Under the pieces are notes generated by a model. That model saw nothing but the letters and a program-made list of their open reading frames with translations. It was not told the origin of the DNA and did no database searches. A DNA stretch of 11,758 bases from JBFJVD01 sp041624375 (GTDB taxonomy: Bacteria; Chloroflexota; Anaerolineae; Anaerolineales; E44-bin32): contig JBFJVD010000077.1 in assembly GCA_041624375.1 (NCBI GenBank), forward strand, positions 1-11,758. The letters run 5' to 3'. The translations under genes and the position numbers were made by a program. Shown piece by piece: positions 1 through 8,370 of the stretch. How positions within the stretch are numbered: position 1 is the stretch's first letter; each line of letters opens with the position of its first letter.

Positions 1-101
1 CCTGCCCGGCGCAGCTCGCCCAGATTGGCGCCCTTCCCACCGACAAGCGGAAGGTCACTGGCGGACACCTCATCGAGGGTCAAGATGAAAGGGTCGGGCA
101 T
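1..101 (-). CDS. PEP synthase / pyruvate phosphate dikinase-type enzyme, N-terminal fragment
   Basis: Only the first 33 codons are inside the window; the gene runs off the left edge. The reading begins MPDPFILTLDEVSA and continues to a VGGKGANLGEL block. That block is the hallmark N-terminus of the ATP-grasp nucleotide-binding domain in PEP synthase, pyruvate phosphate dikinase and rifampicin phosphotransferase. These enzymes use ATP to move phosphate through a swivelling His domain. With only the N-terminus visible, the family members cannot be told apart, so no symbol is given. The ATG at 101-99 is chosen because it places the GGKG block about 21 residues in, as is usual. No clear Shine-Dalgarno precedes it. 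It lies 20 nt downstream of the mtnA stop on the same strand, so co-transcription is likely. The link to methionine salvage may be only positional. Confidence 0.8.
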   Translation of the reverse strand, partial: MPDPFILTLDEVSASDLPLVGGKGANLGELRRA

Positions 102-121
102 CGTGAGGGGAAACCTAGCGC

Positions 122-1186
<1,065 letters not shown>

Positions 1187-1424
1187 GATGTGTCTTCCCT
1201 CACGGTGGAAGCAGTTTCTCCGCCGAGTATAGCCCAGCCAGGAACGCAGATCACTGGGACCTGAGCCCGGCGGATCGGACCCCCCAGCGTCGGTCGCGGC
1301 TGTGAGGAGGATGAGGTCCATCTTCCGACCAACGTGTACAATCCCCTTAGTGCGCCGCGCCACGCTGCGGGTCAGGCTGAAGGGAGATCGCCGCCTCGAC
1401 TCCCACGCTCCGCCGGAGGGACCT
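1187..1424. promoter_or_regulatory. Divergent intergenic region between mtnA and the SAM hydrolase gene
   Basis: This 238-nt stretch separates two divergent genes of SAM metabolism. Besides the mtnA promoter it holds TACAAT (1337-1342) on the plus strand, a possible -10 box for the SAM hydrolase, but without a convincing -35 box. Just before the GTG start, CTCC-GCC-GGAG (1408-1418) can form a small hairpin that covers the GGAGGG Shine-Dalgarno. No known SAM riboswitch class could be recognised by eye, which does not exclude one. Confidence 0.35.
1226..1254 (-). promoter_or_regulatory. Putative mtnA promoter
   Basis: On the minus strand, TATACT (1231-1226) is preceded by GTGATC (1254-1249) with a 17-nt spacer. 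The -10 box matches the sigma-70 consensus at 5 of 6 positions and the -35 box at 3 of 6. Transcription would begin near 1219, giving a leader of about 33 nt that contains the GAGGGA ribosome-binding site (1201-1196). This is a motif match only. Confidence 0.45.
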
Positions 1425-2230
1425 GTGACCGTCATAACCCTGATGACCGATTTTGGCCTTAAGGATGGCAACGTCGGCGTGATGAAGGGCGTGATCTGGG
1501 GCATCGCCCCTGAGGCGCAGATCGCCGACCTGAGCCACCTCATCGGCCCGCAGAACGTCCGCGAAGCGGCCTGGATCCTCGGCCGGTCGGCACCCTACTT
1601 CCCGGAAGGAACTGTGCATGTTGTGGTCGTCGATCCTGGCGTGGGCACAAAGCGACGCCCGATCGCCGCCCGCTGCGGGCCGCAGCGCTTCGTCGGGCCG
1701 GACAACGGGGTGCTTTCGCTGCTGCTGGCGCGCGCCGAAGCGGAGGGTTGGCCGGTCGAGATCGTCCACCTGAACCGGCCGGAATACTGGCTTGAGGAGA
1801 TCAGCCATGTCTTCCATGGTCGGGACATCTTCTCTCCGGTCGGCGCCCATCTGGCCGCCGGCGTGCCGCTGGCAGCGCTGGGCGACCCGATCGACGATCC
1901 GGTGCGTTTGAGCTTTCCTCGCCCGGAACGAACGGACGGCGGGCTGCGCGGCGAAGTGATGCACATCGACCACTTCGGGAACGTCGCCACCAACATCATG
2001 CGCACCGACCTTAAGGGTGTGGAGCAAGTGGCCGTCCAGCTCCGGGGGACCGAGGTCCCCGGCTTGTTTGCCACCTTCGGCGAACGTCCAGTCGGCGACC
2101 TGATGGCGCTGTACGGCAGCACCGGCAGCCTGATCGTCTCGGTCGTCAACGGCAGCGCCGCCTCACGGATCGGGGCCCAAATTGGCGATCCGGTTGAGGT
2201 GCGGTTTGCGGACGAAAGTGGGGCGGTCTG

Positions 2231-2231
<1 letters not shown>
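1425..2231 (+). CDS. SAM hydrolase (SAM hydroxide adenosyltransferase, DUF62 family)
   Basis: The enzyme family splits S-adenosylmethionine into adenosine and L-methionine, with activated water as nucleophile. The 268-residue length is typical. Family blocks are visible: MTDFGLKDGNVGVMKG (7-22), VVDPGVGTKRRP (68-79), GPDNGVLS (91-98), HVFHGRDIFSPVGAHLA (128-144) and a C-terminal domain with DHFGNVATN (182-190). Asp70, Arg77 and His131 match the Asp-Arg-His triad that marks the hydrolases. The fluorinase and chlorinase relatives lack this triad, so a halogenase is unlikely despite the common database name. The GTG at 1425 is chosen over upstream in-frame ATGs because GGAGGG (1415-1420) precedes it and VTVITLMTDFG is the normal N-terminus. 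Its stop shares one base with the start of the ATPase (TGATG), implying translational coupling. mtnA is divergent, so both neighbours act on SAM or its by-products. Confidence 0.93.
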
Positions 2232-3892
<1,661 letters not shown>

Positions 3893-3974
3893 AATCGCTG
3901 ATGCGGGCAAGGCATTCATTGGATCGGCAGCTCGAAGGCAGCAACCCGGATAGCGAGAGAGCAAGGCGCTGAAG

Positions 3975-4571
3975 GTGACAGCATTCGATTGGCTTACATT
4001 CCTGCAGGGGTTCAGCGAAGAGCTGCTTGCGGATGAAGCGATTCGCGAGGCGCAGCCCAAAGCTGCCGTGCGCGCCGGCTGGATGGGTTTCAAAGGCGCG
4101 GCGGCCGAAGACATTGCCTCACTCGAAGATCGGCTGCAGGTCGATCTGCCCCCCTCCTACCGGGCGTTTCTTTCTGTCTCGAATGGCTGGCGGAACACGG
4201 GCTATTTCATCGACCGCCTGCTGCCGACCACGGAGGTCGAATGGTTCCGCGAGCGGTTTCCTGAATGGATGGCTGCTTATGTGCGCAGCTACGAGAATTT
4301 GCGGCCCATCACCGATGAAGAGTACTTCGTCTATGGCGAGGCCCAGGAGTCGACGGCCATCCGCACAGCCTATCTCGAGGCCTCGCTGGCCATTTCGGCG
4401 CACGGGGATTCGGTGATCTACCTCCTGAATCCGGAGGTGAAGTCGCCCGAGGGCGAGTGGGAAGCCTGGTTCTTTGGGGACTGGATCCCGGGAGCCGAGC
4501 GCCATCGCAGCTTCCAGGAACTGATGGTCGTCGAGCGGAAGGCCTTTCAGCAGGAAGGCGGGCCAGGCTAG
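3975..4571 (+). CDS. SMI1/KNR4 (SUKH-like) family protein
   Basis: A soluble protein of 198 residues. The segment GWMGFKGAAAEDIASLEDRL through LPPSYRAFLSVSNGW (about 35-72) is the classical N-terminal core of the SMI1/KNR4 fold. The later DSVIYLLNPE, GEWEAWFFGDW and RHRSFQELM blocks (about 145-184) complete it. In bacteria this superfamily is best known for immunity proteins that neutralise contact-dependent or secreted toxins, but many stand-alone copies have no known role. No toxin gene lies next to it, so immunity is only a possibility. The start is GTG at 3975 with a weak AAGG (3963-3966) upstream. It sits 82 nt after the ATPase on the same strand and may be read by run-through. A hairpin follows at 4633-4650. 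Confidence 0.85.
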   Translation: MTAFDWLTFLQGFSEELLADEAIREAQPKAAVRAGWMGFKGAAAEDIASLEDRLQVDLPPSYRAFLSVSNGWRNTGYFIDRLLPTTEVEWFRERFPEWMAAYVRSYENLRPITDEEYFVYGEAQESTAIRTAYLEASLAISAHGDSVIYLLNPEVKSPEGEWEAWFFGDWIPGAERHRSFQELMVVERKAFQQEGGPG

Positions 4572-4632
4572 CGCCGCCCCGTCTCTGGCCAATCTCCTCT
4601 CTCAGTCAACTGCGAGACGGCAGCCTCTTCCC

Positions 4633-4650
4633 CTCCCCCCGAAAGGGGAG
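4633..4650. repeat. GC-rich hairpin between convergent genes
   Basis: CTCCCCCC-GAAA-GGGGAG forms a short stem with a GAAA tetraloop and two unpaired C residues. It lies in the 114-nt gap between the SMI1/KNR4 stop (4571) and the ankyrin gene stop (4686), followed by an AGGGCTAGGGGTG run. Such CCCCTC/GAGGGG palindromes often occur as dispersed intergenic elements in GC-rich genomes, and this one could act as a two-way terminator. There is no U-run, and only one copy is in the window, so repeat status is unproven. Confidence 0.4.
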
Positions 4651-4685
4651 ATGGCAGGGCTAGGGGTGCGCCAGGGCCAGCGCCC

Positions 4686-5375
4686 TCACGCGGGTTCCTT
4701 TCCTGTGCCTCCTTCGCGCAGGCGTTCTGCCAGGCGCGCATGCCCATTCGCCGCCGCCAGATCCGCCGGCGTGCGGCCGTCGCCGGCCTGGGGGGCCGGG
4801 TCGGCTCCTTGCGCAAGCAGGTAGCTGACCAGCGCTTCGTTCCCGTGCGCGGCGGCCTGGTGTAGCGGGGTCCAGCCCCCTTGCTGACGCACGTTCACCG
4901 GCGCCCCGGCGGCGACGAGCAGCTGCACCAGCCGCAGCGACAGCGCCGGGTCGCGCTGTGCGGCGGCGCTGTGGATGGGCTGAACCTTCATGCTGTTGTG
5001 GGAGGCGGCGTCGACGGCGGCGCCGTGTTCGAGCATCTGCTCGGTGAGGCGCTCGTGTCCGAAGAAGGCCGCCAGCCCCAAAGGGCTGAAGCCGTCCGGC
5101 GAGACCGTGTTCACCGAGGCGGGATCGGCCTCAAGGGCCCGCGCGGCGGCGGCGTGATCGCCGAGCGCGGCCGCCTCGAACAGGTCGAGTGAGGCTTTGG
5201 CACTGGCGAGCCGCTGGGCCAGCGCGGCGTGGCCATGGTACAGCGCCAGCAGAGGGGCGCTGACTCCTTGCTTGTCGCGGCTGGCGGCCAGGGATGGATC
5301 TTCCATCATGGATGCATCCACAGTGTCCATGTCGCCCGCCCGAACGGCCTCGAGGAACGTCGATTGCAGGTCCAT
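4686..5375 (-). CDS. Ankyrin-repeat protein
   Basis: A 229-residue protein built almost wholly of ankyrin repeats, which are protein-binding helical pairs. Clear repeats lie at about 94-123 (DGFSPLGLAAFFGHERL), 129-164 (VQPIHSAAAQRD), 166-195 (GGWTPLHQAAAHGNEALVSYLLAQGADP) and 199-222 (DGRTPADLAAANGHARLAERL). Degenerate ones lie at about 5-32, 36-61 and 64-90. No signal peptide or membrane segment is visible, so a cytoplasmic location is inferred. The partner is unknown. The ATG at 5375 has GAGGGAG just upstream (5384-5378). The gene is divergent from the MarR regulator across 48 bp holding a palindromic operator, so it is a likely target of that regulator. Confidence 0.9.
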   Translation of the reverse strand: MDLQSTFLEAVRAGDMDTVDASMMEDPSLAASRDKQGVSAPLLALYHGHAALAQRLASAKASLDLFEAAALGDHAAAARALEADPASVNTVSPDGFSPLGLAAFFGHERLTEQMLEHGAAVDAASHNSMKVQPIHSAAAQRDPALSLRLVQLLVAAGAPVNVRQQGGWTPLHQAAAHGNEALVSYLLAQGADPAPQAGDGRTPADLAAANGHARLAERLREGGTGKEPA

Positions 5376-5388
5376 CGCTCCCTCACGT

Positions 5389-5417
5389 TTGATTAGTTAG
5401 CCTAACTAAATTATAAT
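5389..5417 (+). promoter_or_regulatory. marR-type gene promoter, apparently leaderless
   Basis: TTGATT (5389-5394) and a perfect TATAAT (5412-5417) are separated by exactly 17 nt. Only six bases lie between the -10 box and the ATG at 5424, so transcription should begin at or within a base of the start codon. No Shine-Dalgarno is present, which fits a leaderless message. Confidence 0.75.
5393..5409. promoter_or_regulatory. 17-bp palindromic operator, probable MarR binding site
   Basis: TTAGTTAG-C-CTAACTAA is a perfect 8-bp inverted repeat around one central base, AT-rich in a GC-rich setting. It fills the spacer of the MarR-gene promoter, touching the -35 box, and covers the expected start of the divergent ankyrin transcript. 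Size, symmetry and place fit a MarR-dimer operator that represses both genes; binding is inferred. Confidence 0.75.
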
Positions 5418-5439
5418 AGACAGATGACCCCTCCAGCAA
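5410..5439 (-). promoter_or_regulatory. Putative ankyrin gene promoter, overlapping the MarR promoter
   Basis: ATTATAAT (5410-5417) is its own reverse complement, so the minus strand also reads a perfect TATAAT (5415-5410). A weaker TTGCTG (5439-5434) lies 18 nt upstream. Transcription would begin near 5403, inside the palindrome, with GAGGGAG just before the ATG. The two promoters share -10 DNA and cannot both be occupied at once. Confidence 0.5.
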
Positions 5440-5897
5440 GCCCCGACCACCAGCAGGCCGTCGCCCTGTCCGTCGCCGAAGGGCTCCACCGGGCGGCCAT
5501 CTACCTGCTCCGCCAGGTGCGGCATGAGGATCCAGCTTCGGGCCTCAGCCCCGCCCGTCTCTCTGCGCTTTCGGTCCTGGTCTTCGGCGGACCGCGCAGC
5601 TTGGGCGAACTGGCCGCCGCCGAGCAAGTGCGGCCGCCGAGCATGTCGCGCCTCGTCCGGGCGCTCGAAGAACAGGGGCTGGTTGAGCGCCGGGACGATC
5701 CGCAGGACGGCCGGGCGATCCGCCTGCGAGCGACGGAAGCGGGCCACGCGCTGCTGGCTGAGGCCCGCCGGCGTCGGATTGAACGGCTGGCCGCCACCCT
5801 CCGCCACCTGACCTTGCCAGAGCTCAAGGTGCTTCAAGAAGCCGTCGAGCTGCTCTCAAGCCTCGGCTGGGATCGCCCTCAACGCCGTCCTTCTTAA
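5424..5897 (+). CDS. MarR-family transcriptional regulator
   Basis: A 157-residue winged-helix protein of typical MarR length. Helical dimerisation segments lie at the ends (about 10-35 and 115-147). The DNA-binding domain spans about 43-105: LSPARLSALSVL, SLGELAAAEQV, recognition helix PPSMSRLVRALEEQGLVER (71-89) and the wing RRDDPQDGRAIRLRAT (89-104), whose D-x-R pair is characteristic. MarR dimers bind short palindromes and usually release them on binding a small molecule; the ligand here cannot be told. The perfect palindrome at 5393-5409 upstream makes autoregulation and control of the ankyrin gene likely. The ATG at 5424 is supported by the promoter geometry rather than a ribosome-binding site. 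The downstream ECF S gene starts 260 nt later and may or may not belong to the same regulon. Confidence 0.93.
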   Translation: MTPPASPDHQQAVALSVAEGLHRAAIYLLRQVRHEDPASGLSPARLSALSVLVFGGPRSLGELAAAEQVRPPSMSRLVRALEEQGLVERRDDPQDGRAIRLRATEAGHALLAEARRRRIERLAATLRHLTLPELKVLQEAVELLSSLGWDRPQRRPS

Positions 5898-6157
5898 GGC
5901 CAGCGGCGCAGGAATCCGTTGTAGGATAGGGATGCGGCGCGCCGACATATGTCCGACCTGCTTCGCGCTTTGCTGCTATGGATCATCAGTTTCGGGCGTG
6001 TTCATGGTTGTCTCGCCTTTCGCTGCTGGTCTTGCTGCGGCTGCGGGGTGAATTGAACTGTTCCGCATCCTCATCAGCGCCGCAGGGTTAATAAGGTGTG
6101 AGGTGGGTCATCACCGGAGGTGACCCGAGCCATTCTCCCTGAGAGGAGAGATTCGTC
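5898..6157 (+). promoter_or_regulatory. Leader region before the ECF S gene with two hairpins
   Basis: This 260-nt gap holds no convincing gene. Its last 55 nt can fold. First, GGG-(TCA)-TCACC-GGA-GGTGA-CCC (6105-6126) can pair as a bulged hairpin. The same bases can pair instead as GGGTCA/TGACCC, or as GGTG (6102-6105) with CACC (6112-6115), so the forms exclude one another. Second, TCTCC (6134-6138) pairs with GGAGA (6145-6149) around a CTGAGA loop, covering the AGGAG (6144-6148) Shine-Dalgarno of the S gene. A metabolite-controlled translation switch is possible, but no known riboswitch consensus was recognised. TTGAAC (6053-6058) resembles a -35 box, without a properly spaced -10. Confidence 0.4.
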
Positions 6158-6727
6158 ATGGGAAAGGAGCCCATCACCATGGAACGGGAAAGCATGTGGA
6201 AGTTTGGTACCCGTGAGGTCGTCTACGGGGCGATCGGTGCCGCGCTGTACGGCGTGCTCTCATGGGCGACGAATGTGGTGCCGCTGCCGGCGGCCGGCAA
6301 CATCTCGTTCCGCCCAGCCGTGGCGGTGCTGGTCTTCTTCGGCGTGGCCTATGGCCCGTGGGCGGGCCTGATCGCCGGCCTGGTGGGGAACACGCTCGGC
6401 GACGCCCTCACCGGCTGGGGCCTGTATTGGAACTGGAGCGTCGGCAACGGGCTCATGGGGCTCTTCCCCGGCCTGGCGGTGGCGATGATCCACGACTACC
6501 GCAGCGGCCGCGGCATCGGCCTGGGCATTGTGTTTGGCGCGCTCGGCATCGCGGTCGGCATGCTGTTCGCCTCACTCACCGAGATATGGGTCGGCGGGAT
6601 CGACCTTAATACCGCCCTTGTCGGTTACTTCACGCCAGCCTTCATCGGCAATATCGTGGTCGTCGCCATCCTGCTGCCGATTCTGATGGTCGCCTACCAG
6701 GCCGTCGCTGCAGGCAGAGGAAGGTAG
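6158..6727 (+). CDS. ECF transporter S component (substrate-binding membrane subunit)
   Basis: This integral membrane protein would capture the substrate and hand it to the T/ATPase module. The 189-residue length and about six hydrophobic helices (roughly 21-38, 52-66, 67-85, 93-112, 119-143, 155-181) are standard for S components. Helix 1 carries an AxxxA motif (A25-A29), the known docking surface for the T protein. Conserved-looking loop and helix residues include NVVPLPAAGNISFRP (39-53), GLVGNTLGD (74-82) and WNWSVGNGLMG (91-101). These resemble the broad ECF S family that includes predicted riboflavin- and pyrimidine-precursor-type subunits, but no substrate-diagnostic residue could be assigned, so the substrate stays open. 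The ATG at 6158 has AGGAG 9 nt upstream inside a possible hairpin. Its TAG stop directly abuts the T gene's GTG. Confidence 0.88.
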   Translation: MGKEPITMERESMWKFGTREVVYGAIGAALYGVLSWATNVVPLPAAGNISFRPAVAVLVFFGVAYGPWAGLIAGLVGNTLGDALTGWGLYWNWSVGNGLMGLFPGLAVAMIHDYRSGRGIGLGIVFGALGIAVGMLFASLTEIWVGGIDLNTALVGYFTPAFIGNIVVVAILLPILMVAYQAVAAGRGR

Positions 6728-7621
6728 GTGCTCGTCACCTGGAAGTATCGCCAACGCGATACTTTCGTTCAACGTCTCGATCCGCGCGCCAGGCTGCTCT
6801 TCCTGGCGTGCGTGATTCTGGCCATCACCATCCCGCAGATGTGGGATATCCGGCTGCTCCTGCCGCTCTTCCTCCTGGTTCTGACTTACTACGCGCTGGC
6901 CCGCATCGAATGGCGCGATGTGCGGCGGGCCTGGATCTTCATCCTGCTTTTTGTCACCTTCATCATTGGCCTCAACGCGCTCATCTCCGGGCGCGGCGGT
7001 CCGCTTGAGGTGCTGCAGGAGCAGTCGGCGGTGATCTTACAGCTGCCGACGATCCGGCTGCCGTTCACCCAGTGGAGCTTCACGCCGCAGATCACGATCG
7101 CCAAGGCGTGGTTTGCCGTGACCCAGATGGTGCGCGTACTGACGATGGCCACGCCGGCGATCATGATCCCCTACACAATCGATCCGAGCCTGTACGGGGT
7201 GATCTTCCGCCGCATGCGGCTCCCCGATAAAGCGGCCTACTCGATCGATCTGGCCTTTCGTTTTGTTCCCACCTTCGGCCGCGACTTCATGACCACCCTC
7301 GACGCGCAACGTGCGCGCGGCTATGAGGTGGACAAGCTGCGGGGCGGTCTCTTCGAGCGCATCCGCCGGTTGGCCCCGCTGGTCGTGCCGGTCACCATGT
7401 TGGGGATCGTCTCGGGTGAGGATGTGGTCGACGCGATGGATCTGCGCGCGTTTGGCACCCACCCGCGCACCTGGATCAATTGGGACACGCTGCGCTTCGA
7501 GCTGCGCGATTACCTCTTCATGGGCCTCGGATTGGCCATCCTGGTGCTGTTCATCTGGCTCGGCTCTCAGGGGATCGGCGTCTTCTGGATCCCTCCCTGG
7601 TTTGAGGCTCTGGCCGGCTGA
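6728..7621 (+). CDS. ECF transporter T component (EcfT, coupling membrane subunit)
   Basis: The T protein links ATP hydrolysis to movement of the S component in the membrane. The 297 residues include an N-terminal cytoplasmic start with RLDPRARLLFL (16-26), hydrophobic segments at about 22-36, 42-60, 68-86, 125-147 and 262-285, and a long cytoplasmic part. Two coupling motifs that fit grooves on the ATPases are visible: AQRARGYE (193-200, the classical ARG motif) and a variant LRAFG (239-243) in the second position. The start is GTG at 6728, immediately after the S gene's TAG, with AGAGGAAGG at 6716-6724. S and T are therefore almost certainly one translationally coupled unit. The partner ATPase is presumably the fused gene at 2231-3892. 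A strong terminator hairpin follows. Confidence 0.92.
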   Translation: MLVTWKYRQRDTFVQRLDPRARLLFLACVILAITIPQMWDIRLLLPLFLLVLTYYALARIEWRDVRRAWIFILLFVTFIIGLNALISGRGGPLEVLQEQSAVILQLPTIRLPFTQWSFTPQITIAKAWFAVTQMVRVLTMATPAIMIPYTIDPSLYGVIFRRMRLPDKAAYSIDLAFRFVPTFGRDFMTTLDAQRARGYEVDKLRGGLFERIRRLAPLVVPVTMLGIVSGEDVVDAMDLRAFGTHPRTWINWDTLRFELRDYLFMGLGLAILVLFIWLGSQGIGVFWIPPWFEALAG

Positions 7622-7645
7622 GCGCCAAACGGCGTCCGCAAACAG

Positions 7646-7676
7646 GCACCCAGGAATCCCGGATCCTGGGTGCTTT
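7646..7676 (+). terminator. Intrinsic terminator after the ECF S-T operon
   Basis: GCACCCAGGA (7646-7655) and TCCTGGGTGC (7664-7673) form a perfect 10-bp stem around an 8-nt loop, followed by TTT. The T-run is short, so it may work partly through stem stability. It lies 25 nt after the T gene stop and before the stop of the convergent HAD gene, which it could serve as well. Confidence 0.75.
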
Positions 7677-7701
7677 CGCGTCTGCGCCGCTGCTCGCTGA
7701 C

Positions 7702-8370
7702 TTAGATGAGGTGCTGGGTGACGTCCGCCGTGCTCTCCAGGACGAGGTGAGCGCCCGCCTCGGCCAGCTCCCGGCGTTCGCCGAAGCCACACAGCACGGC
7801 GATGCTCTGGGCGCCGGCGGCCACGGCGGCCCGGACGTCGAGGACGGTGTCGCCGACCATCAGGCACGCGTCCACCGGCACGCCCAGCTGATCCGCCGCG
7901 TGCTGAACGGGGGCCGGGTGGGGTTTGGCGCGGCGGACGCTGCGTGCGGTGACCACCTCGGCGAAGTGCTTTTCCAGCCCGGTCTGCCGCAGGGCATGGT
8001 GGGTGCTGCGGTGGCCGCGAGCGGTGACGAGCGCCAGTGGATAGCGCCGACCCAGCCTCTCCAGCGCCAGCGGCACGCCGGGGATCACACGATGGGCAGG
8101 CTTGTCGCTGCCCAGGCGCTCGGTGAGCGGCGCGATCAACTCATCAAGGTGCAGCGAATCGGCCAAGGCATACAGGTTGTTGAACGGCGATTCCAGCGCC
8201 ATCACCAGCCGTCGGGCAAAGCCAGATGGGTCGTCGCCGTCGAAGAGCGCTGAGAATGGACGGAGCAGCCTGGTGAGTCGGGCGACGGCGTCGTCGTCCG
8301 TGTCGATCAGCGTCCCGTCGAGGTCGAAGAGCACGGCGCGCACGCTAGCGGGATCGAGCCCCACGGTCAT
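7702..8370 (-). CDS. HAD-superfamily hydrolase, phosphoglycolate-phosphatase-like (subfamily IA)
   Basis: A soluble phosphatase of 222 residues with all four HAD motifs. Motif I is DLDGTLID (16-23; nucleophile Asp16, general acid Asp18). Motif II is LVTAR (114-118; Thr116). Motif III is the lysine of RRAKPHP (Lys149). Motif IV is GDTVLD (173-178; Asp174, Asp178). A helical C1 cap lies between motifs I and II (about 26-95), as in phosphoglycolate phosphatase and PpaX-type enzymes. The substrate cannot be assigned; repair-derived phosphoglycolate and other sugar or nucleotide phosphates are all possible. The ATG overlaps the stop of the upstream metallopeptidase gene by four bases (ATGA), implying coupled translation. 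Confidence 0.92.
   Translation of the reverse strand: MTVGLDPASVRAVLFDLDGTLIDTDDDAVARLTRLLRPFSALFDGDDPSGFARRLVMALESPFNNLYALADSLHLDELIAPLTERLGSDKPAHRVIPGVPLALERLGRRYPLALVTARGHRSTHHALRQTGLEKHFAEVVTARSVRRAKPHPAPVQHAADQLGVPVDACLMVGDTVLDVRAAVAAGAQSIAVLCGFGERRELAEAGAHLVLESTADVTQHLI

Noticed and set aside
1187..1424. SAM or TPP riboswitch upstream of mtnA or the SAM hydrolase.
   Set aside because: None of the conserved cores could be found by eye on either strand; an Rfam covariance scan would settle it.
5932..6051. A 39-codon open frame from ATG 5932 (starts MRRADICPTC, two cysteine pairs), with TAGGAT a few bases upstream.
   Set aside because: There is no clear Shine-Dalgarno, no -35 box at the right distance and no recognisable family; a frame of this length is expected by chance in GC-rich DNA.
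5898..6157. T-box, TPP, cobalamin, preQ1 or THF riboswitch before the ECF S gene.
   Set aside because: The diagnostic conserved strings of these classes are absent; only generic hairpins are supported.
6158..7621. Assigning the transporter as a thiamine-precursor importer (YkoEDC-like) because the ATPase is a fused double domain.
   Set aside because: The fused ATPase is not specific to that system, the S component does not look like YkoE, and no thiamine gene or TPP element was seen.
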